A DNA stretch of 39,562 nt from Planctomycetota bacterium (lineage in GTDB: Bacteria > Planctomycetota > UBA1135 > GCA-002686595), in NCBI GenBank assembly GCA_016220035.1, contig JACRIO010000145.1, positions 1 to 39,562 on the forward strand, written 5' to 3'. The notes beneath the pieces were generated by a model. It was given only the letters and a program-made list of their open reading frames with translations. It made no database searches and was not told the DNA's origin. Each line of letters begins with the position of its first letter. Within the stretch, counting starts at the first letter, position 1. The position numbers and the translations under genes were made by a program. Shown piece after piece: positions 9,650 through 18,127 of the stretch.

Positions 9650-10420
9650 TCACCAGTCGATGCGCGCGCCCAACGCGGCGAACGCGCGCTCCTCCGCCGC
9701 GATCAGGTTGTCGTGGATCGCCTGGGTCGCGCGCTCGAGATCCGCGGGGGTCGCCGAGCGTTCGACGCGCACGGGTTCGCCGTACACCATCGCGATCCGC
9801 GCGCGCGGCTTGGGAAGTGTGAAACGGTCCCAGCTCCTCAACCGCCACGCGCGGTCGACTCCAAACCCCACGGGGACGACGGGATATCCCGTTGCGCGCG
9901 CCATCCACGCGAGGCCGGGATTCATCGAGTGCCGCGGCCCGCGCGGTCCATCAGGCGTGATGACGAGGACGGAGCCGCGCTCGAGCACCGCGAGCATCTC
10001 CCGCAACGCGCGCGCGCCGCCACGACTCGACGAACCGCGGATGACCGCGTAGCGAAAACCCTCGAGCAAGCGCTGCGAGATGTCGCCATCGGCGCTCGGC
10101 GACACGAGCACGTGCCAGTCGCGCTTCCCGTGGTGCGGCAACCCGAGCACCATGCGGCCGTGCCACAGGGCCATGAAATGACCGCGGCTCTCGCCCAAGG
10201 CTCGATCCAGGTGCTCCTCGCCGATCACCTGCATGCGCCAGGAGCGCGCGAGCCGCCCGAGCACGAACGGTCCGCATGCGCTCACGAGCAAGAGGCCGAC
10301 GCGGCGGCGTGCGCGCTTGTAGAGTCTGCGCCAGCGGCTGCGCTTCGATGCAGGCGCCGAATTCGCGTCAGGCTGCGTCTCGACCGCGGAATCGCGCGCG
10401 TCTTCGTCGCCGAGGCTCAC
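9650..10420 (-). CDS. Lysophospholipid acyltransferase-like protein (DUF374)
   Basis: A 256-residue protein of the DUF374 group, related to lysophospholipid and lipid A acyltransferases. Motifs seen are ALWHGRMVL (acyltransferase His), VSPSADGD, the GSSSRGGARAL block and ITPDGPRGPR. These are the family signature in the usual order. It probably moves an acyl chain to a lipid at the inner membrane; the acceptor is not known. The GTG at 10420 is preferred since the frame upstream of it is Arg-rich and unlike protein. The first 35 residues are basic and low in complexity before a hydrophobic stretch. Together with the GT2 gene downstream it suggests lipid or envelope glycan work. Confidence 0.8.
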   Translation of the reverse strand: MSLGDEDARDSAVETQPDANSAPASKRSRWRRLYKRARRRVGLLLVSACGPFVLGRLARSWRMQVIGEEHLDRALGESRGHFMALWHGRMVLGLPHHGKRDWHVLVSPSADGDISQRLLEGFRYAVIRGSSSRGGARALREMLAVLERGSVLVITPDGPRGPRHSMNPGLAWMARATGYPVVPVGFGVDRAWRLRSWDRFTLPKPRARIAMVYGEPVRVERSATPADLERATQAIHDNLIAAEERAFAALGARIDW

Positions 10421-10666
10421 GTGGCGGCTCCATGCCAGCTCGACGTCATGCGGCCGTCTCCTCGACGCTCGATGGGCGCCTCGATGGCTTGACGCCCGCC
10501 TGGAGTCCGGCGCTGGGCCTCGCGCGAAACTCCCCGCTCGAACTCGTGTGCGTTGCGCGCTCGGGAATACGAACGTCCGCCCACCAGCGCGCGCGACGCA
10601 CGCTTCGGCCCAGGGTCGTACGTCGGACTCGACCCCCGCTCGCACTCCACTGAATCGTGGCGCGCT

Positions 10667-12877
10667 TCACGGAGCGAGCACGTCGTCGCCAGCGCCCTCT
10701 TGGTCGACGCCGTCCGCACCCAGCGACCAGAGCTTGTACTTGGCGCCAGGATCGCCGGGTGAGTAGCGCAGTTCGTGCGACCATGCGTCCCTCGGCACTT
10801 CGCGTGGAACGAGGAACCCGTTCGGAAAGCTGTCCGTGGCGTCGAGCAGTCGAGCGAGGGCCGACGGCACGCTTCCGGTTTGCGATCGGTAGACCGCGAT
10901 GCTGGTCTTGATCGTCCGCAGCACCGCCAGGGTCTTCTCGCGCGCCTCGTCTTTCGCGGGAGCGACGCCCTCGCTCGGCGCTGGTTTCGGCTTGGAGCTC
11001 CGCTCGTTCGTCGTCGGCGCCCGCGCCGAAGCTCCTCCTGCGAGGAGCGCCGCGGCGCCGCCCCCCTGCGTTCGCGAGAGGCCCGACACGACCGCGGCGA
11101 GGGTAATCGGCGTCTCCGGTCCGAAGGACGACTCGGAGTACGTGTACAAGCCCAAGTCGGTCCGCTTCGTCCAGGAGTAGGAAGGCTGGAAGAAGCGTGT
11201 GAACGTGCTCGCGGCCGGCAAGGTCGTGGGATCGAACGGAAGCGAGCCGCCCTGAGCGAGCATGGGAGCGAAGCCCCGGGCCGTGTCGTAGAGCTTCCCG
11301 AAGAGCCCCGACCAATCCATGGAGCTCGCTTCGATCGCTTCGGGCGGAAAACGCCCTTCCGCCGCGATCGGGTGAAGCTCGGTGTCGGCCGACTTCTTCT
11401 CGCTGCGTTGAATCTCCGTGCGTGCGTGCGTTGGCGAGAGCGTGATCAGCACGCGATCGTCGAGCACGACCACGCTGGGCTTCGCCGAGTCGGTGTTGAA
11501 CAGCGCCGCAAGCGGATTCCCGTCGTTCGGCGTCGTCGGCTTCGCCCCTGCATCGGTCGACGTTTCGCTGAACACGGTGATCGGTATCTTGTGGTAGGGA
11601 CGCTCCTCCACGACGACTTTCGGGCGCTCTTCCTTGGTGCGCGCGACGAACTGCGCGAAGGCGGCTTGGAACGCAGCTTTGTCCTTCAGCTCGATCGTCA
11701 CGAGCACGCGCGGCATCAGGGATCCGCCGCCTCCCACCGGCAAGCTGGTGATCGGCAGCATCGCGACCGCGACGTTCGTTCCCACACTGCGAGCAAACGC
11801 TGCCTCGATCTCGGCGTCGCGCTCGCCTCGCGTGCGTGCTGGCGTGGGCGCCGCGGGAAGCAGTGCGTCGAGCATGGTCGCAAGCTTCTCGGGCTGGATC
11901 TGCATCACCCACGCGCCCACGGCCTCCTTCGGCACGTAGCTCGTGCTCGTCTTGGCGACCGGATGATGGCCGTACAGCTGGTCGAGCGGCGTCACCGACG
12001 GGTGACGAACGTACGCGCTCTCGGTCACGAACCGCTCGCCGCGCAATTCGATTCTCCACTCCCCTCGCGCTCCCGCGAAGGGCAGCAACGACGAGATCAT
12101 CGTGCCCCCCAGGCCCGAAGTGTCGAGCGTGTCGAGGAACGGAAGCGTCTCGAGGTCCGCGTGCAGCCGCGCGACGACGACGCCGGTCACGGGCGTGAAA
12201 GTGCGCTCGCTCGCGAAGAGCACCTCGTGCACGGGCAGTCCTGATCCCTTGCCGGCTACGCGCTCCTCGATTCGCTCCACGGTCTCGGTTCCCCCACCGA
12301 GGATCCAGCGCGCGCCCGCGCAGACGCTCCAGGCGTCGAGTTCGACGGAGAGTGCGCTCAGGTGATGATGCTCGACGAAGCACTTCACGCCGGCGACCTC
12401 GAGCGTCTGGTCGCCTGTGCTCGTGCCCGCCTCCGTGAGCCAGCCCGCCGCACGGAGCGCCGGGGTCATCCGCCGCGCGCCCGATTCGCTCGCGAAATCA
12501 CACACGATCACGAGACCGGCGCGCTTCGAGAGTTCGGCGGCATCTCCCGGGGCGCGGTCGAGTCCGCTCCATGAGATCGACACGTCACCGAGATCGCCCG
12601 GGGCGTAGAGCGCTTCCGCAGGAGCTTCCGCTCCGATGCGCGGGACGACGCCGCGCACGAGAGCGCCGAGGTCGAAGCCGAGTTGCTGGGTCAGCGCTCC
12701 GAGCTTCTGCACTTCCGCATCGTCGACGAATCGACAGGCCGGCGATGCTCGGAGCTTCGTCACCAAGGCACTAACCTCGGGGACTTCGACATAGAGATCG
12801 GCGTTGGCCGGGTGGAAGTGCGTGTGCTCTCCGCCAAGCGCGGCCGAGCAGAGCGTGGCGAGGAGGAACGAGCCCAT
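10667..12877 (-). CDS. Large secreted protein with C-terminal GspG-like pseudopilin domain
   Basis: A protein of 736 residues with a short signal peptide (MGSFLLATLCSAALGG). The N-terminal part begins HFHPANADLYVEVPEV and has the alternating beta-strand style of secreted proteins of the DUF3352 type; a firm family name is not possible. A Thr/Pro/Lys-rich linker follows at about 580-615. The last ~115 residues (LRTIKTSIAVYRSQTG, DAWSHELRYSPG, KYKLWSLGADG) match the globular end of type II secretion major pseudopilins (GspG), including the acidic calcium-loop-like GADG region. The prepilin N-terminal helix is absent, so it is not itself a pilin. It starts 12 bases after the 501-residue gene ends, so the two are very likely in one operon. 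Confidence 0.7.
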   Translation of the reverse strand: MGSFLLATLCSAALGGEHTHFHPANADLYVEVPEVSALVTKLRASPACRFVDDAEVQKLGALTQQLGFDLGALVRGVVPRIGAEAPAEALYAPGDLGDVSISWSGLDRAPGDAAELSKRAGLVIVCDFASESGARRMTPALRAAGWLTEAGTSTGDQTLEVAGVKCFVEHHHLSALSVELDAWSVCAGARWILGGGTETVERIEERVAGKGSGLPVHEVLFASERTFTPVTGVVVARLHADLETLPFLDTLDTSGLGGTMISSLLPFAGARGEWRIELRGERFVTESAYVRHPSVTPLDQLYGHHPVAKTSTSYVPKEAVGAWVMQIQPEKLATMLDALLPAAPTPARTRGERDAEIEAAFARSVGTNVAVAMLPITSLPVGGGGSLMPRVLVTIELKDKAAFQAAFAQFVARTKEERPKVVVEERPYHKIPITVFSETSTDAGAKPTTPNDGNPLAALFNTDSAKPSVVVLDDRVLITLSPTHARTEIQRSEKKSADTELHPIAAEGRFPPEAIEASSMDWSGLFGKLYDTARGFAPMLAQGGSLPFDPTTLPAASTFTRFFQPSYSWTKRTDLGLYTYSESSFGPETPITLAAVVSGLSRTQGGGAAALLAGGASARAPTTNERSSKPKPAPSEGVAPAKDEAREKTLAVLRTIKTSIAVYRSQTGSVPSALARLLDATDSFPNGFLVPREVPRDAWSHELRYSPGDPGAKYKLWSLGADGVDQEGAGDDVLAP

Positions 12878-12889
12878 CGACGAGCAGCC

Positions 12890-14395
12890 TCAGATGCCTG
12901 CGAACTTCCGCAGGTCGGTCTCGTGCTTCATCACGTCCTCCGCCAACGCCTGCACCGCGACGCTGAGCTCCTTCTTGTCCTTGTTGGCCTTCAGTGCTTC
13001 CTGGAGCGCCTTGAACTTCTCGGTCACGGTCGCGCACTTGCCGTCGACGATGAAGGCCATCACGAGTCCCATCTCGTTCATCAGCTTCGAGGCATCGCCC
13101 GCTTCGATGCGCACCTTGGGGTCGAGAAGCTGTTTGAGCGGGCGCAGGCCACCCTTCTTGACGATGTTCTCGACGGACCAGTCGCGCGCCCAGTGGTTGT
13201 TGCCGCCCTGGCCCACGAAGATGTCGATGAAGTAGCGCTCCGCGTACGTCGCTGCGCCGGAGCGAACCCACTCGGGCAGACGCTTCTCTCCGTAGTAGTC
13301 GTCCAGGAAGGAGCGGTTGAGTTGCTTCTTCTTCCGGACGGCTTCGCGCGCGGTGTCCATCGACTTCGTGCTCGGATCGATCGCGTCCGCGTAGGCCATG
13401 CCCAACGCGCTTCGCACACCGTGCGGCCCCCACTTGTTGCCGACGTCGGTCGTTGTATCCCAGTAGGTGATGCCAGGCAGGAGGAACTCGCCCTTGAGGT
13501 CCGTCGCGATCTCGGAGAAGAACGAGTAGTGGGCGCTCGCGAGTCCCCGCGTGTCGGCGCTCGGGATCCCCGCCTCGTCGTCGCCGCCTGCGTAGGTGTT
13601 GTACTGCCGGTCATCGCGAAGCACGATCACCACGATCGGCTTGCTCGGCTTCGTTCCACAGACCTTGACCATGTCCTCCCAGGCCGCGTCGAGCGCCTTC
13701 TTGATCTTGTCGAGCGCAACGGCGCGGTCGCACGTCGTGTAGAGGTGGTAGTTCTCCGTCGGGAGGCGCCACCACTGGAGGAGCTCGCTGTGGAACTTGT
13801 TCGCTTCCTCGAGTGAGAGCCACTTGTCGCCGCACTTCCACAGGCCCTTGTCGATGTTCTCCTTCTCTTGGGGCGGAACCCACTCGAGATCCTGGCGAAC
13901 CCAGCCCTCCTTCTGCCGCTTGTACTCCTCGCCGTCGACCCAGTTTCCCGCGTCGTCCTTCACGAGCCCCTTCTCGAGGAACGGCACATCCGCGGGGGGT
14001 ACACGCTTGCCCTTGTAGTCGACGAGGCCGTCGGACGTGGCCTGCTTCGCCTCGTGCTCCTTCTTGTACTCGTCGACCTTCTTCTGCGAAGGGAACCACT
14101 TGCCGTCGTACTTGACGTTGCCGAGCGCGAGGTTCGCGTCCTCGTGGTTGGGCTCGAGCTTGAGGATCTGCCGGAGTACGGACCGACCCTTGTCGTCCTT
14201 CTTCTGTTCCTTGCACCACTTGTAGACGTCCCACAACTTGTCGACGTCGTTGCCCGCGTCCTTGCGACGCTTCTCGAACTCCGCGTCCTGTTGCGGCCCT
14301 TGCACGAATGAAAGGTCGGTTTCATTCGTGAAGGAGAGCCTGTCCGGGGTTCCGAGGGTCGCGAGGGAGACGAGGAGCGGGAGTCCGTGCCACAT
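12890..14395 (-). CDS. Secreted Trp-rich protein, possibly an inactive peptidase-like protein
   Basis: A protein of 501 residues with a short N-terminal hydrophobic stretch (LPLLVSLATLG), probably a signal peptide. Residues ~60-215 hold a TPR-like turn (LRQILKLEPNHEDANLALG) followed by repeated Trp motifs: YDGKWFPSQKKVDEYKKE, GNWVDGEEYKRQKEGWV, LEWVPPQEKENIDKG and GDKWLSLEEANKF. The second half has VVIVLRDDRQYNTYAG and, later, LPEWVRSGAATYAERYF. The latter resembles the third-ligand region of gluzincin peptidases (DUF1570-type) but lacks the Glu, and no HExxH is present. I infer a binding protein built on a dead peptidase fold; this is tentative. The ATG at 14395 has no Shine-Dalgarno site. 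Confidence 0.65.
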   Translation of the reverse strand: MWHGLPLLVSLATLGTPDRLSFTNETDLSFVQGPQQDAEFEKRRKDAGNDVDKLWDVYKWCKEQKKDDKGRSVLRQILKLEPNHEDANLALGNVKYDGKWFPSQKKVDEYKKEHEAKQATSDGLVDYKGKRVPPADVPFLEKGLVKDDAGNWVDGEEYKRQKEGWVRQDLEWVPPQEKENIDKGLWKCGDKWLSLEEANKFHSELLQWWRLPTENYHLYTTCDRAVALDKIKKALDAAWEDMVKVCGTKPSKPIVVIVLRDDRQYNTYAGGDDEAGIPSADTRGLASAHYSFFSEIATDLKGEFLLPGITYWDTTTDVGNKWGPHGVRSALGMAYADAIDPSTKSMDTAREAVRKKKQLNRSFLDDYYGEKRLPEWVRSGAATYAERYFIDIFVGQGGNNHWARDWSVENIVKKGGLRPLKQLLDPKVRIEAGDASKLMNEMGLVMAFIVDGKCATVTEKFKALQEALKANKDKKELSVAVQALAEDVMKHETDLRKFAGI

Positions 14396-14708
14396 GGTTC
14401 GAGTTTGGAGACGAGGGGCTGACCGCGAGACGCGTACTGTGCGCGCCCCGGCATCCTACTTCCCGGGTCGGACCCCCCCTCGACCGATCCACGGAGAACG
14501 CCGCCCTTGCCCAGCACCCGGGTGAATCGGTAGCATGCGCTCCGCTGGTTCTCTGCCGATAGAGTCCCGCGAGCGCCCCCCGCGACTCTCCGCGATCGAC
14601 GCGGCCCGCGTGAATCGCCCGCCCACGGTTGGCACCGCAGCAGCGGGTCCGTCCAGGCCCGCTGACACCCAGACGGAACGAAGTTGAAGGTCACATAGGC
14701 GTCGATTC
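14396..14708. other. Divergent promoter gap before the cyclophilin gene
   Basis: No gene is supported. A hairpin CAGCGGG/CCCGCTG lies at 14641-14664, about 45 bases before the cyclophilin start, inside its likely leader. Promoters for both divergent genes should be here, but I see no clear -35/-10 pair. Confidence 0.5.
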
Positions 14709-15725
14709 ATGGCACAACACAAAGCTCCGACGGCGGTGACCATCGCCGCTACCTCTGAGAAGTCGGGACTCGCGCTCCTCGTCGAGCGTTACTGGAAGTT
14801 CGGGCTCGTGGCAGCGCTCGCGATCACGGCTGTGGTCCTGTTCCGTGTGTCGCGCTCCCAGGCGGAGACCGAGGAGCTCGCAAAGGGCTGGGATTCGCTC
14901 GTCGCCGCTGCGACGAAGGACCCGATGGGTGGCTTGACCGGCGCGCCTGCAGACCTGCGCACGATCGCGGAACGCGAACCTCAGTCCCAGGCCGCCCCCT
15001 GGGCGCTCTTCATCGCCGCAAGAGCAGCGCTGGAAAAGCGCGACTACGATGCCGCATCTGCCAGCCTGGAGACGCTACGAACGAACTATGGCGGTCACCC
15101 GTTGCTCCAGCAGACCTTCGCCTACTCAGCTGAGGGCGCCCCTATCAGCTCGGTTCAGGCCCTTGCTCAACGGCTCGACTCACTGAAGACCTGGACTGGT
15201 GTGCACAAGGAGTTGTTCGAGAACCCCGCGCCGCCTGTGGACGCTCCGAAGGTGCGGATCAACACCGACAAGGGAGCGATCGTCGTTCAGCTCTACCCCA
15301 ACCTCGCACCCAAGCACGCTGAGGGTTTTCTCAAGCTGGCGCGCGAGGGCTTCTACGCGGGGTCCAAGTTCCACGCCATCCGCAAGGGGAGCTGGATCCT
15401 CGGCGGGGATCCCACCACGAAGGACCCCGATGTGAGCAAGTGGGGTGTCGGACCCTCCGAACCTGGCCTCGAGCTCGAGGAGAGTCACCTGCGGCATTTC
15501 AGTGGCTACCTCGGCATGTGGCGAAAACCCGGTGAGGCGACCAGCTCTCCGTCGCAATTCTATTTGACGACGGGAGCGGCCCACTCTCAGGACGGGCAGA
15601 GCGTCCTATTCGGCAAGGTGATTGAAGGGCAGGATGCAGTCACGGCCATCGAGGGTGGAGCGACCGTCGAGGGGACGGAACGACCGGAAGCCCCGATCAC
15701 TGTTCAGTCCATGGAGCTGCTCTAG
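14709..15725 (+). CDS. Membrane-anchored cyclophilin-type prolyl isomerase-like protein
   Basis: A protein of 338 residues. A single membrane helix lies at about 30-46 (FGLVAALAITAVVLF). Residues 50-175 form a TPR-like helical region (LEKRDYDAASASLETL), and the C-terminal cyclophilin domain spans about 181-336 (VRINTDKGAIVVQLYPNLAP). Two residues that mark active cyclophilins are changed: the FHR motif reads FHA (A223) and QGGDP reads LGGDP (L231). Isomerase activity may therefore be weak, and the protein may act as an envelope chaperone. The layout (helix, TPR-like region, isomerase) recalls PpiD/SurA-type periplasmic chaperones in plan only. It converges with parB on the parS palindrome and shows milder GC bias than the genes to its left. 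Confidence 0.8.
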   Translation: MAQHKAPTAVTIAATSEKSGLALLVERYWKFGLVAALAITAVVLFRVSRSQAETEELAKGWDSLVAAATKDPMGGLTGAPADLRTIAEREPQSQAAPWALFIAARAALEKRDYDAASASLETLRTNYGGHPLLQQTFAYSAEGAPISSVQALAQRLDSLKTWTGVHKELFENPAPPVDAPKVRINTDKGAIVVQLYPNLAPKHAEGFLKLAREGFYAGSKFHAIRKGSWILGGDPTTKDPDVSKWGVGPSEPGLELEESHLRHFSGYLGMWRKPGEATSSPSQFYLTTGAAHSQDGQSVLFGKVIEGQDAVTAIEGGATVEGTERPEAPITVQSMELL

Positions 15726-15744
15726 CGAACTCGACTGCGGTGCG

Positions 15745-15786
15745 GCACACGGCCCGATGTTCCACGTGGAACATCGGGCCGTGTGC
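15745..15786. terminator. 42-bp perfect palindrome between cyclophilin and parB
   Basis: Arms 15745-15765 and 15766-15786 are exact reverse complements centred on CACGTG. The palindrome lies between two converging stop codons (15725 and 15799), so as RNA it would fold into a long stem that could end both transcripts. The parS core is its centre. Confidence 0.6.
15758..15773. promoter_or_regulatory. parS centromere site
   Basis: TGTTCCACGTGGAACA is a perfect 16-base palindrome that fits the conserved bacterial parS consensus TGTTNCACGTGNAACA. ParB should bind here, load and spread by CTP-dependent clamping. It lies 26 bases from the parB stop codon. I found no second copy in the window. Confidence 0.93.
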
Positions 15787-15798
15787 TTGGGGTCTCTG

Positions 15799-16671
15799 CT
15801 ACCGGAGCTCCGACTTCGGGGCGAGCTGATCGATGATGCGCTCGAGTTCCTGCCGACCGAAGTAGGAGAGGACGATCTGCCCGCTGAACCCGGGAGCGTT
15901 GCGGATTTCGACTTTCGTCCCTGTGCTCTCTCTCAGACGCTGCTCGAGCGCCGTGATCCAGGCAGCCCCCGTGCCACCGCCGTCACCGCGAGGAAGGCTG
16001 GCCGGGACTGCCTTGGGCGCTACCCGTACCAGTTGCTCCACTTGCCGGACCGAAAGTTCGTCACGCACGATACGAGACAACCATCGCTCCCGTTCCCCGG
16101 GCTTCTCAAGACCGAGGAGGGCCTTCGCATGTCCCATTGTGATGAGACCCTTTGCGATGGCCTCCTGAACGACAGGGGAGAGCTCGAGCAGTCGGAGGTG
16201 GTTGGCGACCGTGGATCGCTTGAGTCCCACTCGGTCCGCCACCTCCTCCTGGGTCAACTCCAGCTCCCGCTGCATGCGTTGGAAGCCGATCGCACGCTCG
16301 ATCGCGTCGAGATCCTGGCGCTGGACGTTCTCGACAAGCGCTAGCTCGAGCATCTGGCGGTCGCTGATGCCGTCGTGCAGTACGGCCGGAATGGAGGTCA
16401 GCCCGGCAAGCTTGCTCGCTCGCACGCGGCGCTCTCCGGCGATGATCTCGAAGCCCTCCTGTGACGGACGAACGGCGATGGGCTGGAGCACCCCGTGCTG
16501 GCGGATGCTGCTCGTGAGTTCTTCGAGTGCCTCCGGCCCGAAGTTCCTACGCGGTTGGTAGGGGTTGGGTCTAATGCGCTCGAGGGGGATCCGCTGGGGC
16601 CCCTTTTGCTCTTCAACTGCCGCTGATGCGCCCAACAGCGCCCCAAGTCCTCGGCCAAGCCTCTTCTCCAT
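15799..16671 (-). CDS. parB: Chromosome partition protein ParB
   Basis: A 290-residue ParB/Spo0J. It binds parS, hydrolyses CTP and spreads as a clamp to load the segregation machinery. The N-terminus MEKRLGRGLGALLG is the short ParA-stimulating motif. The nuclease-like/CTP domain has NPYQPRR and the GERRVRA CTP motif (about 78-84). The helix-turn-helix region reads TQEEVADRVGLKRSTVANHLRLLEL. The C-terminal ~60 residues should dimerise (LERIIDQLAP). The gene is alone, with parA about 10 kb away on the other strand, which departs from the usual parAB operon. The parS site sits just past its stop codon. The ATG at 16671 matches the family start. Confidence 0.95.
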   Translation of the reverse strand: MEKRLGRGLGALLGASAAVEEQKGPQRIPLERIRPNPYQPRRNFGPEALEELTSSIRQHGVLQPIAVRPSQEGFEIIAGERRVRASKLAGLTSIPAVLHDGISDRQMLELALVENVQRQDLDAIERAIGFQRMQRELELTQEEVADRVGLKRSTVANHLRLLELSPVVQEAIAKGLITMGHAKALLGLEKPGERERWLSRIVRDELSVRQVEQLVRVAPKAVPASLPRGDGGGTGAAWITALEQRLRESTGTKVEIRNAPGFSGQIVLSYFGRQELERIIDQLAPKSELR

Positions 16672-16788
16672 GGTTCAGTCCTCCCCTGCTCGTGGTCTGC
16701 CTGAGGCTAGGCTTGCCGGGCCGCTTGTCAAGGAAGGTGGGAGTGGAGGTCTGGAGTTGGTGCACGGGCTGGGGTATGCAAGGCGGCG

Positions 16789-17391
16789 ATGACGGGGAGC
16801 AAGGTCTGGCTTTCAACCCTGCGCTGGAGCCTGCTCCGGCCGAGCTTCTGGGGAATGACCTGCGTCTTCCTGGTCCTTGGCCGGACTTTCTCGGGCGCTT
16901 GGTCAGAGCCACATGACGCTGTAGGTTCATTTGCTCGAGGATATTGGTACTTTCTTGCTTTTGTGTTCTCGCTGCCCGGCTGTGCCGTTGGCCTGCTCGC
17001 CCTGGAGGCGTTTCGCGGGACGCTCGTGGGTGGAGGGCGCGATCGGATCTCTTGTCGCGTGGCCATCCTCTCCGCCCCTGGAGTTGCCTTCGGTGTCGCG
17101 TGCCTGCCCATGGGATTCGGGGCCCCGCCCCTCCCGCCACTCATCTCCCTGATCGAATTGGGCCTGGCCTCGTTGACCGCCCTCACATGGGGGTTGACCT
17201 GTGGGAGCGTGGTCTCGGGGAGCCGCGGAGCCATGCTCGGTTTCCTCGCAGGGCCCTGCATCGCGCGGCTCTTCCCTCCGTCGCCCTCCGTCGTCATTGG
17301 GGGGCATCCACTCACGCCGTGGCTTCTGCCGATGCTAGGGCTCATGCTCGCCCTCTGGCTCCTCGAGCCGCCTCGAACGAGCACCCGATGA
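16789..17391 (+). CDS. Integral membrane protein of unknown function
   Basis: A protein of 200 residues with about five or six hydrophobic segments: CVFLVLG, YWYFLAFVFSLPGCAVGLLAL, VAILSAPGVAFGVACL, LIELGLASLTALTWGLTCG, GAMLGFLAGPCIA and WLLPMLGLMLALWLL. I do not recognise a family. The gene ends in an ATGA overlap with the metallophosphoesterase gene, so the two are likely translated together. Codon use is less GC-biased than in neighbouring genes. It diverges from parB over about 117 bases that should hold both promoters. Confidence 0.7.
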   Translation: MTGSKVWLSTLRWSLLRPSFWGMTCVFLVLGRTFSGAWSEPHDAVGSFARGYWYFLAFVFSLPGCAVGLLALEAFRGTLVGGGRDRISCRVAILSAPGVAFGVACLPMGFGAPPLPPLISLIELGLASLTALTWGLTCGSVVSGSRGAMLGFLAGPCIARLFPPSPSVVIGGHPLTPWLLPMLGLMLALWLLEPPRTSTR

Positions 17392-18122
17392 AGTACGGCA
17401 TCCTCGGCGATGTGCACGCGAACCTCACCGCACTCCGTGCCGTGCTTGCCCGGTTCGACGCCGAGGGAGTCACGACCGTCTTGAGTGTGGGCGACATCGT
17501 CGGGTACGGCGCGGCACCGCGCGAGTGCATCCAGCTCGTCCGAAGCGTCGGCGCGCTCGTCGTGAAAGGCAACCACGACGCCGCCTGCGTCGGCGAGCTC
17601 GACCTGCGCTACTTCAACAACTACGCGCGCGAAGCGATGCGTTGGACGCAACGCATCGTGAGCGAAGAGGAGTGCGCCTGGCTTGCCAGCCTCCCGTTCA
17701 CGCTCGACCTCGAACACTGCAGCGTCGGCCACGGCACCTATCGCCGGCCCGAGTTGTTCGACTATGTGCAGAGCACGACCGACGCCGACCCTTCACTCGA
17801 CGTCCTGCCGACGCCGGTCTGCTTCGTGGGTCATACGCATGTTCCCGTCACATGCCTGCGATTGCGCGACGATCCGCTGCGCACGGCCTACACGACCGAC
17901 ACCGAGATCGACCTCTCGGAGAGTCTCCGTGCGCTCGTGAACGTCGGCAGCGTCGGTCAGCCGCGCGACGAAGATCCCCGTGCTGCCTACGCGATCTTCG
18001 ATCCAGAGACTCAGCGCGTCCGCATCGAGCGCGTCGAATACGACATCGAGCTCGAGGCCCGCCGCATACGTACCGCGGGCCTTCCGCCCGTGCTCGCGGA
18101 CCGTCTCTTCCTCGGAGTCTGA
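17388..18122 (+). CDS. Calcineurin-like metallophosphoesterase (YfcE/MJ0936 type)
   Basis: A 244-residue phosphoesterase with the full two-metal motif set: GDVHAN (D8, H10), GDIVGYG (D36), GNHDAAC (N62, H63) and GHTHVP (148-153). Members of this type hydrolyse phosphodiesters or diadenosine polyphosphates; the substrate here is not known. The ATG at 17388 overlaps the stop of the membrane-protein gene by four bases (ATGA). That places the start exactly at the MKYGILGDVHAN sequence and implies translational coupling. It converges with the HPr-like gene, leaving only five bases between stops. Confidence 0.88.
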   Translation: MKYGILGDVHANLTALRAVLARFDAEGVTTVLSVGDIVGYGAAPRECIQLVRSVGALVVKGNHDAACVGELDLRYFNNYAREAMRWTQRIVSEEECAWLASLPFTLDLEHCSVGHGTYRRPELFDYVQSTTDADPSLDVLPTPVCFVGHTHVPVTCLRLRDDPLRTAYTTDTEIDLSESLRALVNVGSVGQPRDEDPRAAYAIFDPETQRVRIERVEYDIELEARRIRTAGLPPVLADRLFLGV

Positions 18123-18127
18123 GGCTG

